Notes: generated by a model from the letters alone, not told the origin. A DNA stretch of 40,491 nucleotides from Rickettsiales bacterium (GCA_025210695.1 JAOARE010000019.1:1-40491); one strand, 5' to 3'; numbered from the stretch's first letter, positions 28,706 through 37,980 are shown. Made by a program: numbers and translations.

Positions 28706-29473
28706 ATGCAAAGATATTTCTTCACTCACGATAATTTAAAATTCTCATATCTTGACTCTGGAGGTGATGGTAAAATATTAATAGCCCTACATGCTCATTT
28801 TATGCAAGGGAAAACTTTTTCTAAAATAGCTGATGAGTTATCTCCGAAATGGCGTATTGTTGCTCTTGATCAGAGAGGTCATGGATATACAGATCATGCT
28901 GATTCTTACGCTAGAAAAGATTATCTTGATGACATTAGCGCTCTTCTAAAACATCTTAATATCAATAAACCAGTTGTATTAAGGGGTAATTCCTTGGGAG
29001 GAGTTAATGCATATCAATTCGCTGCCAAAAACCCCAAACTAATACGCGCTATGGTCATTGAAGATATAGGCGCTAACCTATCAATTGATCTAAGCTTCTC
29101 ACTTGCTTGGAAGGGAACTTACAAAACAAAAGAAGAACTTCTACAAGCTATTGGCCCACGCTTTAGTTCTCATCTTAAAGATTCATTTTGTGAAACAGAT
29201 GCGGGCTGGAAACTTATGTTTGATCCTAAAGAAATGATAATCTCAAATAGTTATCTTAGTGGCAACCACTGGAATGACTGGTTAAAAACAGATTGTCCTT
29301 GTTTATTAATTAGAGGCAAAAACAGCATTGTATTAACACAAGAACATGTAGAACAAATGGCTAGCAGAAGGCCTAATACTAAGCTAACTGTTTTAGATGG
29401 AGGTCATGCAGTTCACAGAGATAATCCTATAGACTTTACTACAGCCTTAAAGGATTTTCTACAAACGATATAA
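28706..29473 (+). CDS. Alpha/beta hydrolase
   Basis: A 255-residue alpha/beta hydrolase-fold enzyme. The nucleophile elbow is GNSLGG with S96, the oxyanion-side motif is HAHF near residue 29, and LDQRGHGYTDH lies at 54-64. H234 in GGHAVHRDNP is the likely catalytic His. The acidic residue usually found after the sixth strand is not evident in LLIRGKNSIVL, so the triad may use another acid. Substrate unknown. It starts 1 bp after the lnt stop and ends 2 bp before the converging mutL stop, so it is the last gene of that operon. Confidence 0.85.
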   Translation: MQRYFFTHDNLKFSYLDSGGDGKILIALHAHFMQGKTFSKIADELSPKWRIVALDQRGHGYTDHADSYARKDYLDDISALLKHLNINKPVVLRGNSLGGVNAYQFAAKNPKLIRAMVIEDIGANLSIDLSFSLAWKGTYKTKEELLQAIGPRFSSHLKDSFCETDAGWKLMFDPKEMIISNSYLSGNHWNDWLKTDCPCLLIRGKNSIVLTQEHVEQMASRRPNTKLTVLDGGHAVHRDNPIDFTTALKDFLQTI

Positions 29474-29475
29474 AT

Positions 29476-31275
29476 CTAACTTCTTTCAAATAGTTTTTCT
29501 ATAGCCTTAAGATCTAACTTAATATAAGTTGGGCGCCCATGATTGCATTGACCGGTATGGTCACAATCCTCCATTTCACGAAGCAAGGAATTCATTTCTT
29601 TTATACTCAAGTTTCTCCCAGCTCTAATACTATGATGACAAGCAAAAGTGGCTAAAAAATGCTGTATCTTCTTTTCTAAGGAAACTTGTTGGTTATATTC
29701 ATTTAAATCATCCACTATATCAAGTATTAGTTTTTTCACATCTTTGCATTTCAATAATGCGGGTAACTCAGTTACTGAAATCTCTTTACTACCAAAACTT
29801 TCAAAATATAATCCTAAATTTACAAACTCTTCTCTATTAGCCAACAGCTGCTCTATTACATGCTCAGGCAATTCAATAATTTCTGGAACTAAAAGACGTT
29901 GAGTTTTTATTTGTTTGTTTAATATTTCTTTCTTTAGCCTTTCATAAAATATTCTCTCATGCGCTGCATGTTGATCTATTAAAATCATTCCATCTTCAGT
30001 TTGAGAAATAATATAAGTATCATGAATTTGTCCACAAGCAGCTCCCAAAGGAAAATTAACTTGGGCTTGATCGAATTCAGCAGGCTCTGCGTTAACCATC
30101 GGTTCTATGGGAGCAAAAATAGCCGCAGTGGTTTGAGCATCTGGAATAACTGGTCTTGTAAAATTAGGCTTTGGGGAAGCAGAATATTGTGCCCTTGAAG
30201 GCTCTTGCATAGAAGGCACATTCTCTGGAATGAATGAACTTATAGCCACCTCAGTTAAGTGATCTGAGGCTTGCTTACCTATACTACGAATTCCATGTTT
30301 TATAGCAGAAATTACTGCTCCACGAATCAAATTGCTATCTTTAAATCTAACCTCAGATTTAGCAGGATGAACGTTCACATCAACGAAAACCGAATCTATT
30401 TCTAGAAACAAACATAATAATGGATGTCTGCCATGAGGAATAAAATCTTGATAGGCTATTTTTACAGCCATCGATAACAGTTTATCTTTTACCGGGCGTT
30501 TATTTATAAAGAAATATTGCTCATTAGAAGTACCAACGTTATAGGTAGGAGCACTAATATACCCCCTCAAAGAATAGTCAGAATCTTCTGATTGAATATA
30601 AGTAAAGTTCTCTTTGAACCCTTTGCCTATTATATCATTAAGGCGGTTGTATAGAGCTTCTTCACCATCATAAGCATCATAATTAAATATCTCTTTCCCT
30701 TCACTGGTTAAACTGAATGCTATATTTGGATTAGCCATAGCAATTTTCTTTAAACAATCAACGATGTAATGGATTTCTGTTTTCTCAGTTTTAAGAAATT
30801 TTAAACGAGCTGGAGTTGCAAAAAATAAATCGCGCACCTCAATCTTGGTGCCTTTTGAAAGAGAAGCAGGATGAGGCTCCTGTTTTTCTCCTCCAATAAT
30901 ATTAATACTCCAAGCAAATTCTGAAGTATCATTTTGAGGCCTAGAAGTAATAGTTATTCTACTCACTGAAGCAATGGAAGGCAAAGCTTCCCCTCGAAAG
31001 CCAAAAAACTCTATATTATTTATGTCCTCATCTGGTAATTTTGATGTTGTATGACGTTCAGTTGCTAATAATAATTCTTCCTTATTCATGCCGATACCGT
31101 CATCGATAATGGTAATCAAATTTCGTCCAGCATTCTCAATAATAATATCGACTCTAGATGCTTTAGCATCAATTGCATTCTCTACTAACTCTTTTACAGC
31201 AGAAGACGGACGCTCTACAACTTCTCCGGCAGCAATACGATTAATTATAGTGTTCGAAAGAATTTTTATATTCAT
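29476..31275 (-). CDS. mutL: DNA mismatch repair protein MutL
   Basis: A 599-residue GHKL ATPase of mismatch repair. N-terminal motifs: NRIAAGEVVERPSSAVKELV with the catalytic Glu, VENAIDAKAS, DDGIGM, RHTTSKL and GFRGEALPSIASVS. A flexible linker (about 345-405) joins the C-terminal dimerisation domain. There the metal-binding endonuclease motif DQHA-x2-E-x4-E is complete (434-445, DQHAAHERIFYE), with ACHHSIRAG and CNHGRPTYI further on. It is therefore probably a nicking MutL, as expected in bacteria without MutH. It converges with the hydrolase gene and diverges from murE across a 71-bp gap. Confidence 0.95.
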   Translation of the reverse strand: MNIKILSNTIINRIAAGEVVERPSSAVKELVENAIDAKASRVDIIIENAGRNLITIIDDGIGMNKEELLLATERHTTSKLPDEDINNIEFFGFRGEALPSIASVSRITITSRPQNDTSEFAWSINIIGGEKQEPHPASLSKGTKIEVRDLFFATPARLKFLKTEKTEIHYIVDCLKKIAMANPNIAFSLTSEGKEIFNYDAYDGEEALYNRLNDIIGKGFKENFTYIQSEDSDYSLRGYISAPTYNVGTSNEQYFFINKRPVKDKLLSMAVKIAYQDFIPHGRHPLLCLFLEIDSVFVDVNVHPAKSEVRFKDSNLIRGAVISAIKHGIRSIGKQASDHLTEVAISSFIPENVPSMQEPSRAQYSASPKPNFTRPVIPDAQTTAAIFAPIEPMVNAEPAEFDQAQVNFPLGAACGQIHDTYIISQTEDGMILIDQHAAHERIFYERLKKEILNKQIKTQRLLVPEIIELPEHVIEQLLANREEFVNLGLYFESFGSKEISVTELPALLKCKDVKKLILDIVDDLNEYNQQVSLEKKIQHFLATFACHHSIRAGRNLSIKEMNSLLREMEDCDHTGQCNHGRPTYIKLDLKAIEKLFERS

Positions 31276-31346
31276 AACTAATATTTTCCTATATATTTTC
31301 TCTAGAGTATAGATATATAGTTAAAGTAATTCAAGAATATAAGGAC

Positions 31347-32759
31347 ATGATGGACATAGACTTTAGTAAAGTTTCAGGAATTGCAATAGATTCGCGTGAA
31401 GTAAAGCCAGGCTTCATATTCGTAGCAATAAATGGCTCCACGCAAAATGGACATAATTATATAGCTAAAGCAGTGGCCAATGGTGCAAACATCATTATTC
31501 ACCAAGAAGAAATAGAAAAAATTTCAGGAATAACTTATATTAAAACCTCTAATTCCCGGGTAACCTTAGGGGAATTAGTTGAGCAATTTTATCCAAAGCA
31601 ACCTAAATATTTAATGGGAGTGACTGGCACGAACGGAAAAAGCTCAGTAGTTCATTTTGTTATAGAAATTCTAAGTGCTTTAAATAAAAAATCCGTCTCT
31701 ATTGGAACATTAGGAGTATTGGGAGATCTGCAAATTGATTCTAAGCTCACTACTCCTGCAACTATTGAAATGCATAAAATTCTTAATGAAATTGTAGATA
31801 ATAACATTGAATATACTGCCCTTGAATGCTCCAGCCATGGAATAGATCAACATCGTTTAGATCATGTTAAATTTAAGGCCTGTGCATTTACTAATTTCAC
31901 TCAAGATCATTTAGACTATCACCATACAATGGAGAAATACTTTGAGGCAAAACAGCACTTATTTGATCTAATGAAAGAAGGCTTCGCTATTTTAAATGGA
32001 GACATTCCTGAATATAATGACCTGCTTGACTATTGTTTAGAACGTAAACATAAAATTATCTGTTATGGAAAAAAAACAGATAAATACGCAACATATAACA
32101 TAACAATCAATTCCATCAAAACTCTTGGAACCATACAGGAGGTTTCCTGGAACATTGAAGGAAAACCTTATAATACTTCCTTTAATCTAGTTGGCAATTT
32201 TCAAATATATAATATAGCTTGCGCCATTGGTTTATTAATGGGGTGCGGTATAGATCCAGATAAAATTATGCCAGTATTATCTAAAATAAAAGCTGTTACC
32301 GGAAGGATGGAATTAGTAACAACCTATAACAATGCTAGCGTTTTTGTTGATTATGCCCATACTCCTGATGCCTTGGAACATTCATTAAGAACTTTATCCT
32401 TTGCTACAAAAAATAAGTTATTTGTAATATTTGGTTGTGGAGGAGATAGAGAAATAGAAAAGCGTCCTATAATGGGGGAAATAGCTAAACATTATGCTGA
32501 CAATATAATTATCACTGATGATAACCCACGTAATGAGGATCCTGCAAAAATTCGTCAAGCTATTATAAATAACTGCACTAGCGCAAAGGAAATTGGAGAT
32601 CGAGAAGAGGCGATATCTTTTGCCTTATCACAATTACAACCAGGAGATAATTTGCTGATTGCTGGGAAGGGACATGAAACCTATCAAATCCTTAAAAATA
32701 GGACTATAGAATTCAACGATTCTCAGAAAGTTATATCCTTAATAAATGCCCTAAAATAA
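31347..32759 (+). CDS. murE: UDP-N-acetylmuramoyl-tripeptide synthetase (meso-DAP adding)
   Basis: Adds the third residue to the peptidoglycan stem peptide. The 470 residues include the uridine-binding N-terminus (GIAIDSREVKPGFIFVAING), the ATP-binding loop GVTGTNGKSS (91-100), ECSSHGIDQHRLDHV, FTNFTQDHLDYHHTMEKYF, and DYAHTPDALE. The specificity motif DNPR (392-395) is the form used by enzymes that add meso-diaminopimelate rather than lysine. Length is a little shorter than the E. coli enzyme but all key motifs are present. An adjacent murF, common in other genomes, is absent; an IS1-family element lies just downstream. Confidence 0.94.
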   Translation: MMDIDFSKVSGIAIDSREVKPGFIFVAINGSTQNGHNYIAKAVANGANIIIHQEEIEKISGITYIKTSNSRVTLGELVEQFYPKQPKYLMGVTGTNGKSSVVHFVIEILSALNKKSVSIGTLGVLGDLQIDSKLTTPATIEMHKILNEIVDNNIEYTALECSSHGIDQHRLDHVKFKACAFTNFTQDHLDYHHTMEKYFEAKQHLFDLMKEGFAILNGDIPEYNDLLDYCLERKHKIICYGKKTDKYATYNITINSIKTLGTIQEVSWNIEGKPYNTSFNLVGNFQIYNIACAIGLLMGCGIDPDKIMPVLSKIKAVTGRMELVTTYNNASVFVDYAHTPDALEHSLRTLSFATKNKLFVIFGCGGDREIEKRPIMGEIAKHYADNIIITDDNPRNEDPAKIRQAIINNCTSAKEIGDREEAISFALSQLQPGDNLLIAGKGHETYQILKNRTIEFNDSQKVISLINALK

Positions 32760-32785
32760 TGTTACTCTTACCTCTTTTTTAAATA

Positions 32786-33548
32786 TTATAAATTCATAAA
32801 TTTGGCATCGCCCAATAATTGTACATAGAAGTTTAAGTTTATCATATCTTTCCAAAACAATAAAGTTAAGCTAGCAACAATCATTTTAATAGATTTACTG
32901 TATCTTTTAGTTCGACGATTAAATCTAGCTAAATAATGCCTCACTATAGAATTCTTAGCCTCTACCAACGCTGTTTCTGATTTGGTCGTATGATGATGTT
33001 CAGATATTTTGTAATATTGATAAGCGCTATACCCATCCGTACACAAATGTTTAACCTTATATTTCTTCTCTATTCTCAAGGCTAACTTTAAATAAGTTTG
33101 CCTACTTCTGTCGCCTACTTCAAAATCAATAACTTTATTCGTCCGTCTATCAACAGCAATCCATACGAAGGTAAATTCTCCGCCATTTTTTGGTCTTTTT
33201 TTATATACGTACAAAGCTCATCTAATTCCAATATTTCTATTTCTTGAATTGAATTTAAGTTATTATGGGTTTTTTCAAACGCTAACTTTACATAAGACGC
33301 AGCGCTCTCAATCCATTTTGAGATTTGACTGTTACGAATTCCGGTTAATCTTTCTATAGTCCTGATACCGCAGTTTTCTAAATAAAGCTTGATTACCTTA
33401 AGGTGGTCGGCTGTAGAGTATTTTTGTCTTGCGTCACCTTCTCTAAAAAAGTTCCGCACTTCTTGCATTTATACCTTTGTTTGCCAAACGCAAAGCCGCT
33501 CTTTACATAATCACTGAAACCGCAAGACTTGCATATTATCATCGTCAT
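32786..33548 (-). CDS. IS1-type transposase, read through two -1 frame changes
   Basis: From ATG 33548, which follows a GGGGGA ribosome binding site, the first frame encodes a zinc finger (CKSCG and CKKCG). At a T6 run (33445-33450) a -1 shift is needed to continue into FFREGDARQKYS and the helix-turn-helix. A second -1 shift at an A7 run on the coding strand (33196-33202) joins DELCTYIKK to RPKNGGEFTFVWIAVDRR. The rest has the DDE elements AVDRRTNKVI, CTDGYSAY and VEAKNSIVRHYLARFNRRT. With both shifts the protein is 254 residues. The A7 site matches the known IS1 strategy of programmed -1 frameshifting at an A run; the T6 shift is unusual and may be a lesion. The C-terminus runs through the left inverted repeat. 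Confidence 0.75.
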
Positions 33549-33623
33549 AATCCCCCATATTTGTTATATAGAGGATATCATAACATTTTTATTTATTGTT
33601 GTATATAATTATTGGGCAATGCC
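32804..33623 (-). mobile_element. IS1-family insertion sequence (820 bp)
   Basis: The element is bounded by terminal inverted repeats: the left end reads GGCATCGCCCAATAATTGTA from 32804, and the right end read inward from 33623 is GGCATTGCCCAATAATTATA, with 18 of 20 identical. Between them lies a transposase in the order zinc finger, helix-turn-helix, DDE-type catalytic region, as in IS1. No target-site duplication was found: the flanks beside the two ends differ, so either the duplication has decayed or the region has rearranged. Confidence 0.85.
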
Positions 33624-33910
33624 GAAACATCATTACTAGCAGCGCTTTCTTTAGTTGAAATGGCATTGTTATTTAGGCTCCTTGTAGTAACGCTCTCTTG
33701 GTTTATGAGCTTGTTTTCATCTGATTCTTTATTTGTTGGTACACAAAAATCACGATGTACGGCGTCTACCTTGTCGCCAATTTGACCACTATCAAAAGTC
33801 TTATCAATATTTGCTGAATATTGCTTAAATAATTCATACCCCATTCTATAATAAAAAATTGCTGACGAAATTGGTCCAACAACTTTGAGAGAATTGTTAG
33901 ATATTGACAT
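33593..33910 (-). CDS. Hypothetical protein, 3' end replaced by IS1 sequence
   Basis: 105 residues from an ATG with a strong ribosome binding site (GGAGAGGA, 6 bases upstream). It begins SISNNSLKVVGPISSAIFYY, with a mildly hydrophobic N-terminal region, and continues as a polar Asn/Ser/Glu-rich tail. The last ten residues (ALPNNYIQQ and the preceding junction) are encoded by the right end of the IS element, so the native C-terminus is lost and the gene is probably truncated. It begins 43 bp downstream of the TPR gene on the same strand, suggesting a two-gene operon. I do not recognise the family. Confidence 0.5.
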   Translation of the reverse strand: MSISNNSLKVVGPISSAIFYYRMGYELFKQYSANIDKTFDSGQIGDKVDAVHRDFCVPTNKESDENKLINQESVTTRSLNNNAISTKESAASNDVSALPNNYIQQ

Positions 33911-33953
33911 AATGTCCTCTCCATAAATTAGAATCTAATAGCATTTTTTATTA

Positions 33954-35166
33954 TCAATTAATAGTGTTGTCATCACCTGTTGGTTGCTGCTCACCTGGAA
34001 GAGTAGTTAGATTATTTTCAGTGATAGCAAAATCTTTTCCATCTTGTTCAATTTCTATATAATTAGTTTTATTAAGCAATAGTTGTAATGCAGCTGTATA
34101 ATTCAAACTTTCATCAGTGTTATTTAACTTATTATGATATTCAACCAATGTACTATATGACTTAACCAAATCTGGATGATCTTCACTAATATTTCTACGT
34201 ACAAATAGAGCTTGCTCGTAATTAAAAAACTTTCTTGCTCATGACCTTCGAGTTTCTCATATGCAATTGCTAGTTCGTCTAACATATCAGCTTTTTCTTC
34301 TAGTTCCTTTTGTGATGTAGGTTTTATAAAGTTTAATTGCATTTCTAATTGCTTAATCTTAAAATCTGAGCTATTTTTCGTTTTATTTAACACTTCATAT
34401 GTCAAAGTGAGGTCTTTATATAGATTTATAATATTTTCACGCGGCTCTTTTTCGCCATAAATGCGTTTTTTTAATTCTAAAGCTTGGTGAAAAAGTGATT
34501 CACTTTTACTATAGTTAGCTCCTAATCTATAATAAGCAGCTCCCACATTCCTAAGTGCATCAGCGTAATCACTAATGAGCTGATTATCGGTTGGATCAGT
34601 AATTTGAGGTAATTCAGTTGCATTGTATTTTGCTTGATACAATAACTCCCGTTTGTTCAATACAATCTGATAATTTTCTAAAGAACGTTCATGGTTATTT
34701 AATCTTTCATAACAAACACCAATATTGTTATAAATATCTGTAATATCTTGAGGCGGAATTTTACCAGATTTTTCTAGCTCTTCAAACATATCTCGCTGTT
34801 TATAAAAGTTACTTAGGCTCTCTCGGTATTTTCCAAGAGCAAAATTACACAAAGCTATCACTCTATACAAACTAGCTGTTTCGGGTCTGGCTTCTTCTTG
34901 ATAAACATTCTCTCTGATAAGAAATCCTTTATTATACCATTTTAAAGCCTCTAGACATTCTCCATTACCATGCTTAGCTGTTCCTATTCCTATTACTGCC
35001 ATTGCTGTTAAGGGATCCATTCCTTCTTTGTCAAAATCAGTGCAAATTTTCCATGCCTCTAAAAATAGGGCAAGCTCTCCTCAAATTGTTGATTATTTAT
35101 ATAACCTGTCCCTTTGTGTATTAGAGTTTTTGCGTGTTCCTTTGTGTTTTCTATGGGATTTGACAT
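33954..35166 (-). pseudogene. Tetratricopeptide-repeat protein with two -1 frameshifts at T runs
   Basis: A TPR protein that reads continuously for 404 residues if two -1 shifts are allowed. The start is ATG 35166 (MSNPIENTKEHAKTLIHKG) after an AGAGGA ribosome binding site. The first shift is at the T5 run 35061-35065, joining EESLPYF to LEAWKICTDFDKEGMDP. The second is at the T6 run 34224-34229, joining EKLEGHEQESF to NYEQALFVRRNISEDHPDLV. Several TPR units are visible, such as TDIYNNIGVCYERLNNHERS, ADALRNVGAAYYRLGANYSK and VKSYSTLVEYHNKLNN. Both lesions are missing single Ts in homopolymers, so slippage rescue or sequencing undercalls are possible instead of true decay. TPR proteins mediate protein contacts and are common in intracellular bacteria. 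Probably transcribed with the small gene downstream. Confidence 0.75.
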
Positions 35167-35683
35167 GGTGTAAGTCCTCTAATTTTGTTTTCTTATCATA
35201 CTATATAGATAATGAATATTTTAAAGATTATAGTATGAGCAATCGTAAACTAATTTTAACGTATATAGCAGTCTCAATCAATAGCAAAATTTAATTTCTA
35301 CTGTTATTTTGTTAATAGGTTAATATATCCAGTTGTTAATCTACTAGCTTATAAAAACCCTTTGGAGTAGTGACTCTCTCTATTTACGAACCAGTTTTGT
35401 AGCCCAGTGTTTCTGAGGGTGTTGCTGGATTTAAAAATCAATACCCTAAACGGAGAATGGAGATAAAATATGGGATAAAAATGGTCAAAATGGGGTTATT
35501 TGAGGTGAATTCTGAAAGTGGAAGCAACAAACCCATTTCGCTTTTCTGAAGCTCTAGGCTAGGCAGATATTGGGTTGTAGAGCGTAGGAGACGAAATGGT
35601 CAAAATTAGTGGAGAGTGAGTTCAACTCAACGGAAACTGGTGGAGTGGATGTGTCTAAAAAATAAATTTTCTCCATTCAAAAA

Positions 35684-35772
35684 TATGAGAGTTTCTACTG
35701 GATACAGAAGTAAAGACAAGTTTGTAATACTGAAAAGCGGTAGGTGGATATTACTATTTGCAAACTCTCATA
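35684..35772. repeat. 11-bp perfect inverted repeat enclosing 67 bp
   Basis: TATGAGAGTTT (35684-35694) is the exact reverse complement of AAACTCTCATA (35762-35772). The whole unit is 89 bp. It could be a small mobile repeat or a structured RNA stem; no coding sequence lies inside. Confidence 0.65.
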
Positions 35773-35861
35773 TAAACTGAATTAATATACTACCTAGTCG
35801 GACGTTAAAAAGTATGCTTTTGAACTAACTGTATGGAAGTAAGAATTTTTTAGATGATCTA

Positions 35862-35908
35862 GCTTTTATTGCACTCATAAATATAGTTGCACAAATTGCA
35901 ATAAAAGC
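35862..35908. repeat. 12-bp perfect inverted repeat (hairpin)
   Basis: GCTTTTATTGCA (35862-35873) pairs perfectly with TGCAATAAAAGC (35897-35908), leaving a 23-base loop. There is no adjacent T run on the right, so it does not look like a simple terminator. Confidence 0.65.
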
Positions 35909-36123
35909 CTCAACCAGGCTAATACCTGTCTAAAATTGAAGCCAGCCGCTGATAGGCATGCATTAATTTTTGATGAGGCAATGCGCCCATGCTATATTCC
36001 AAATCAGTCAATATTGGATTACTAAAAAATATAATATAAATGTTAATTTAGGGTTAACTAAATCGAGTAGGAGCAAAGAGGGTAGATTTAAAAAAATACT
36101 GATAAGATATTTCAAGAACATTG

Positions 36124-36152
36124 AAGGATGCTGGCAAGCTGTCAGCATCCTT
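36124..36152. terminator. Terminator-like hairpin after the second paralog gene
   Basis: AAGGATGCTG (36124-36133) pairs perfectly with CAGCATCCTT (36143-36152) around a 9-base loop, 15 bp beyond the stop of the minus-strand gene. The T-rich tail is on the + strand side (TTTGGTTTTG), so it would work best for + strand transcription; for the minus-strand gene it may stop transcription only in part or protect the mRNA end. Confidence 0.6.
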
Positions 36153-36166
36153 TGGTTTTGTAATAA

Positions 36167-37762
36167 TTAAACACAAAGATCAGTACAGAAATAATCAGGA
36201 CCTTCTTCGCTATTAGAACCAAGTATAGCATTATTACTATTATCGTTATCGTATAGTGTAAAATACCATGGTGATGTGCAAGTTGTAGGCTTTTCAGTAC
36301 GATTCCAAGTATCATAACCTGTTACTGTATAATTTAAAACGTCATAAAATGGATCTGACTCTTCATGTAAAATTGGTTGTTCACTAGTCGAGAAAACATC
36401 GAACTGGTCTCCACCATTATTACGGGCTTTGAATTCAAAGTAGGTAAGATACTGAATTGCTGATGATGTGTAATTAGTGTAGCAAGGACCCATTTCAAGA
36501 ATAGTGAGCTCAAATTCTGGACTAGGTTTATTAATATTTAACCACTGTTCAAAATTATAATACAGACATGCCCATCCAGTGCTAAATACATATTTTATTT
36601 GTTCAACAAATCCCAAATCATTTGCTGTAACAGGATCAAGTCTTTGTTGAATTGCCGCTCCGGTTTTAAGACAATCCTGAGGAACATCAAAACACTGAAT
36701 TGCACCACTATTTGGATTTAAAAGAACATTGATATTATTATTTACTTGTTCATTTAGAGACAATGCATCAGCATAACCTTCGCTGGTGGTAGATAATTCA
36801 ACAGGGTAGTTATATACGATAGCATCTGATAACGGCTTATAGTATCCTTTATTTTCTGTAAGTTCATTGGACAGTTTAATTCTCTCCCCAAGAATTGCTG
36901 GTGTAACTACAGAGCTAACAGTCAAATTATAATCAGATGTTGGGGTATACTCATATTGTCCTGCTCCCAATACAGTGGTGTTTTCATTGGTATTTAAATC
37001 AAACTGATTAGGGAAATCTGTATTTGCATAATCAAGCATGCCATTTGCAGCATTAACGCATGCATCCATATCTTGTAATAAGCATGAGATTATATAATAA
37101 TTGCCATCAGAATCTGCATTAAAAATATTAGAAAGACTGGCTGGTGTCCCCCCTTTCTGGTAAGCTATTATTGAGATTTTTCCTGCAGCCTGTGTATTCT
37201 TGGCCCAAGCACTTATATCTGTGGAGAATGCACCTATATCTCCAGAGGAAGCTTCAAATGAAACTTTTTCCTGATGATTATAAAATGCCATTTTTACACT
37301 CATTAACAACATGGCACCTTCTTTATATGAAGTGATAATATTATCTCCACATATTTGATTAAAATATTGATTTTCTCCGTTGTCATATTTTAATTTAGCG
37401 TCCTCAGTTAATATTGAGTCTTCATAGCCAGCAACACTCAATGAATTTGTTTTAGATACAACTTTATAATAATTATAGGAAGTGGCCAGATAATCATCTT
37501 GCACAGAATGATAAAAATCAATTTCTGGTTCACTTAGAAAAACATTTATACTACCTGGGCTAAAGTCTATATTCATAGAGCTTGCAAACTGATCAAACAA
37601 CAACCATGTATCAAGTTTTATTAGGCTTTCCCCTCCTGATGTGCTAGAAATAGCACTATTGAAACATCTGTTACCATCAACTAGTTTCTGAGAATCACTA
37701 GAGAAACCAGCACCTATTAAATCGTCATTATTACCTTCATTTAGTTTATTTATATTTGCCAT
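36167..37762 (-). CDS. Large paralogous protein B, unknown function (531 aa)
   Basis: A paralog of the gene at 38057, aligned along most of its length. Shared blocks: LIGAGFSSDSQKLV near the start, CGDNIITSYKEGAMLLMSVK, FYNHQEKVSFEASSGDIGAF, AGKISIIAYQKGGTP, CLLQDMDACVNAANGMLDYA, VLGAGQYEYTP, YYKPLSDA and CLKTGAAIQ. The central CGDxxIxxxxxGA segment with the following strands weakly recalls membrane-attack/perforin-like (MACPF) proteins, which would make it a pore-former, but this is a guess. Cysteines are frequent towards the C-terminus. No signal peptide or membrane helix is seen. The start at 37762 has an AAGAAGAGG ribosome binding site; its promoter and leader are nearly the same as those of the paralog, so the two are probably co-regulated. 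Confidence 0.75.
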   Translation of the reverse strand: MANINKLNEGNNDDLIGAGFSSDSQKLVDGNRCFNSAISSTSGGESLIKLDTWLLFDQFASSMNIDFSPGSINVFLSEPEIDFYHSVQDDYLATSYNYYKVVSKTNSLSVAGYEDSILTEDAKLKYDNGENQYFNQICGDNIITSYKEGAMLLMSVKMAFYNHQEKVSFEASSGDIGAFSTDISAWAKNTQAAGKISIIAYQKGGTPASLSNIFNADSDGNYYIISCLLQDMDACVNAANGMLDYANTDFPNQFDLNTNENTTVLGAGQYEYTPTSDYNLTVSSVVTPAILGERIKLSNELTENKGYYKPLSDAIVYNYPVELSTTSEGYADALSLNEQVNNNINVLLNPNSGAIQCFDVPQDCLKTGAAIQQRLDPVTANDLGFVEQIKYVFSTGWACLYYNFEQWLNINKPSPEFELTILEMGPCYTNYTSSAIQYLTYFEFKARNNGGDQFDVFSTSEQPILHEESDPFYDVLNYTVTGYDTWNRTEKPTTCTSPWYFTLYDNDNSNNAILGSNSEEGPDYFCTDLCV

Positions 37763-37784
37763 GATATACCTCTTCTTTTAATAC

Positions 37785-37871
37785 ACCTAGTAAACGAAAA
37801 AAAAACTACTAGGCCTAATTGAATATTAGGAAATTGCTCTCTGTAAAACAATGGGTACAAATTACCTATGT
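37785..37871 (-). promoter_or_regulatory. Promoter, operator-like dyad and leader hairpin of paralog B
   Basis: On the minus strand: TTGTTT (-35, 37846-37851), 17-bp spacer, TAATAT (-10, 37823-37828). A dyad overlaps the -35 box: arm CAATGGGTA (37849-37857), five bases, arm TACCTATGT (37863-37871). The leader carries inverted arms CCTAGT (37785-37790) and ACTAGG (37808-37813) about 14 bases before the ribosome binding site. Nearly every element is shared with the copy upstream of paralog A. Confidence 0.7.
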
Positions 37872-37980
37872 TGCTCACTAAAGATCCTACAACCATTTGT
37901 TTGTATTTAATAATTCAACTTTCACGATAAAAACTATGCCTCAAAAGTTCTAACTAATTGATAGTTTAAAAATGAATACC

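Larger units (their letters stand above)
35167..36122. other. Long non-coding stretch upstream of the TPR gene
   Basis: About 950 bp with no convincing gene on either strand. The promoter of the TPR gene should lie at its left edge. Its middle (35341-35660) is unusually purine- and G-rich on the + strand compared with the rest of the window. It contains two long perfect inverted repeats, listed separately. I see no tRNA, rRNA or recognised structured RNA. Confidence 0.5.

Noticed and set aside
32795-33632. Target-site duplication of the IS1-family element
   Set aside because: The 8-9 bases flanking the left and right ends do not match each other in any alignment I tried.
35028-35294. + strand open frame of 88 codons
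   Set aside because: It lies antisense to the N-terminus of the TPR gene, whose start at 35166 has a good ribosome binding site, and its protein has no recognisable pattern.
35970-36170. + strand open frame of 66 codons before the hairpin at 36124
   Set aside because: No ribosome binding site or family resemblance; composition fits chance. The hairpin with a + strand T tail is the only hint of a + strand transcript.
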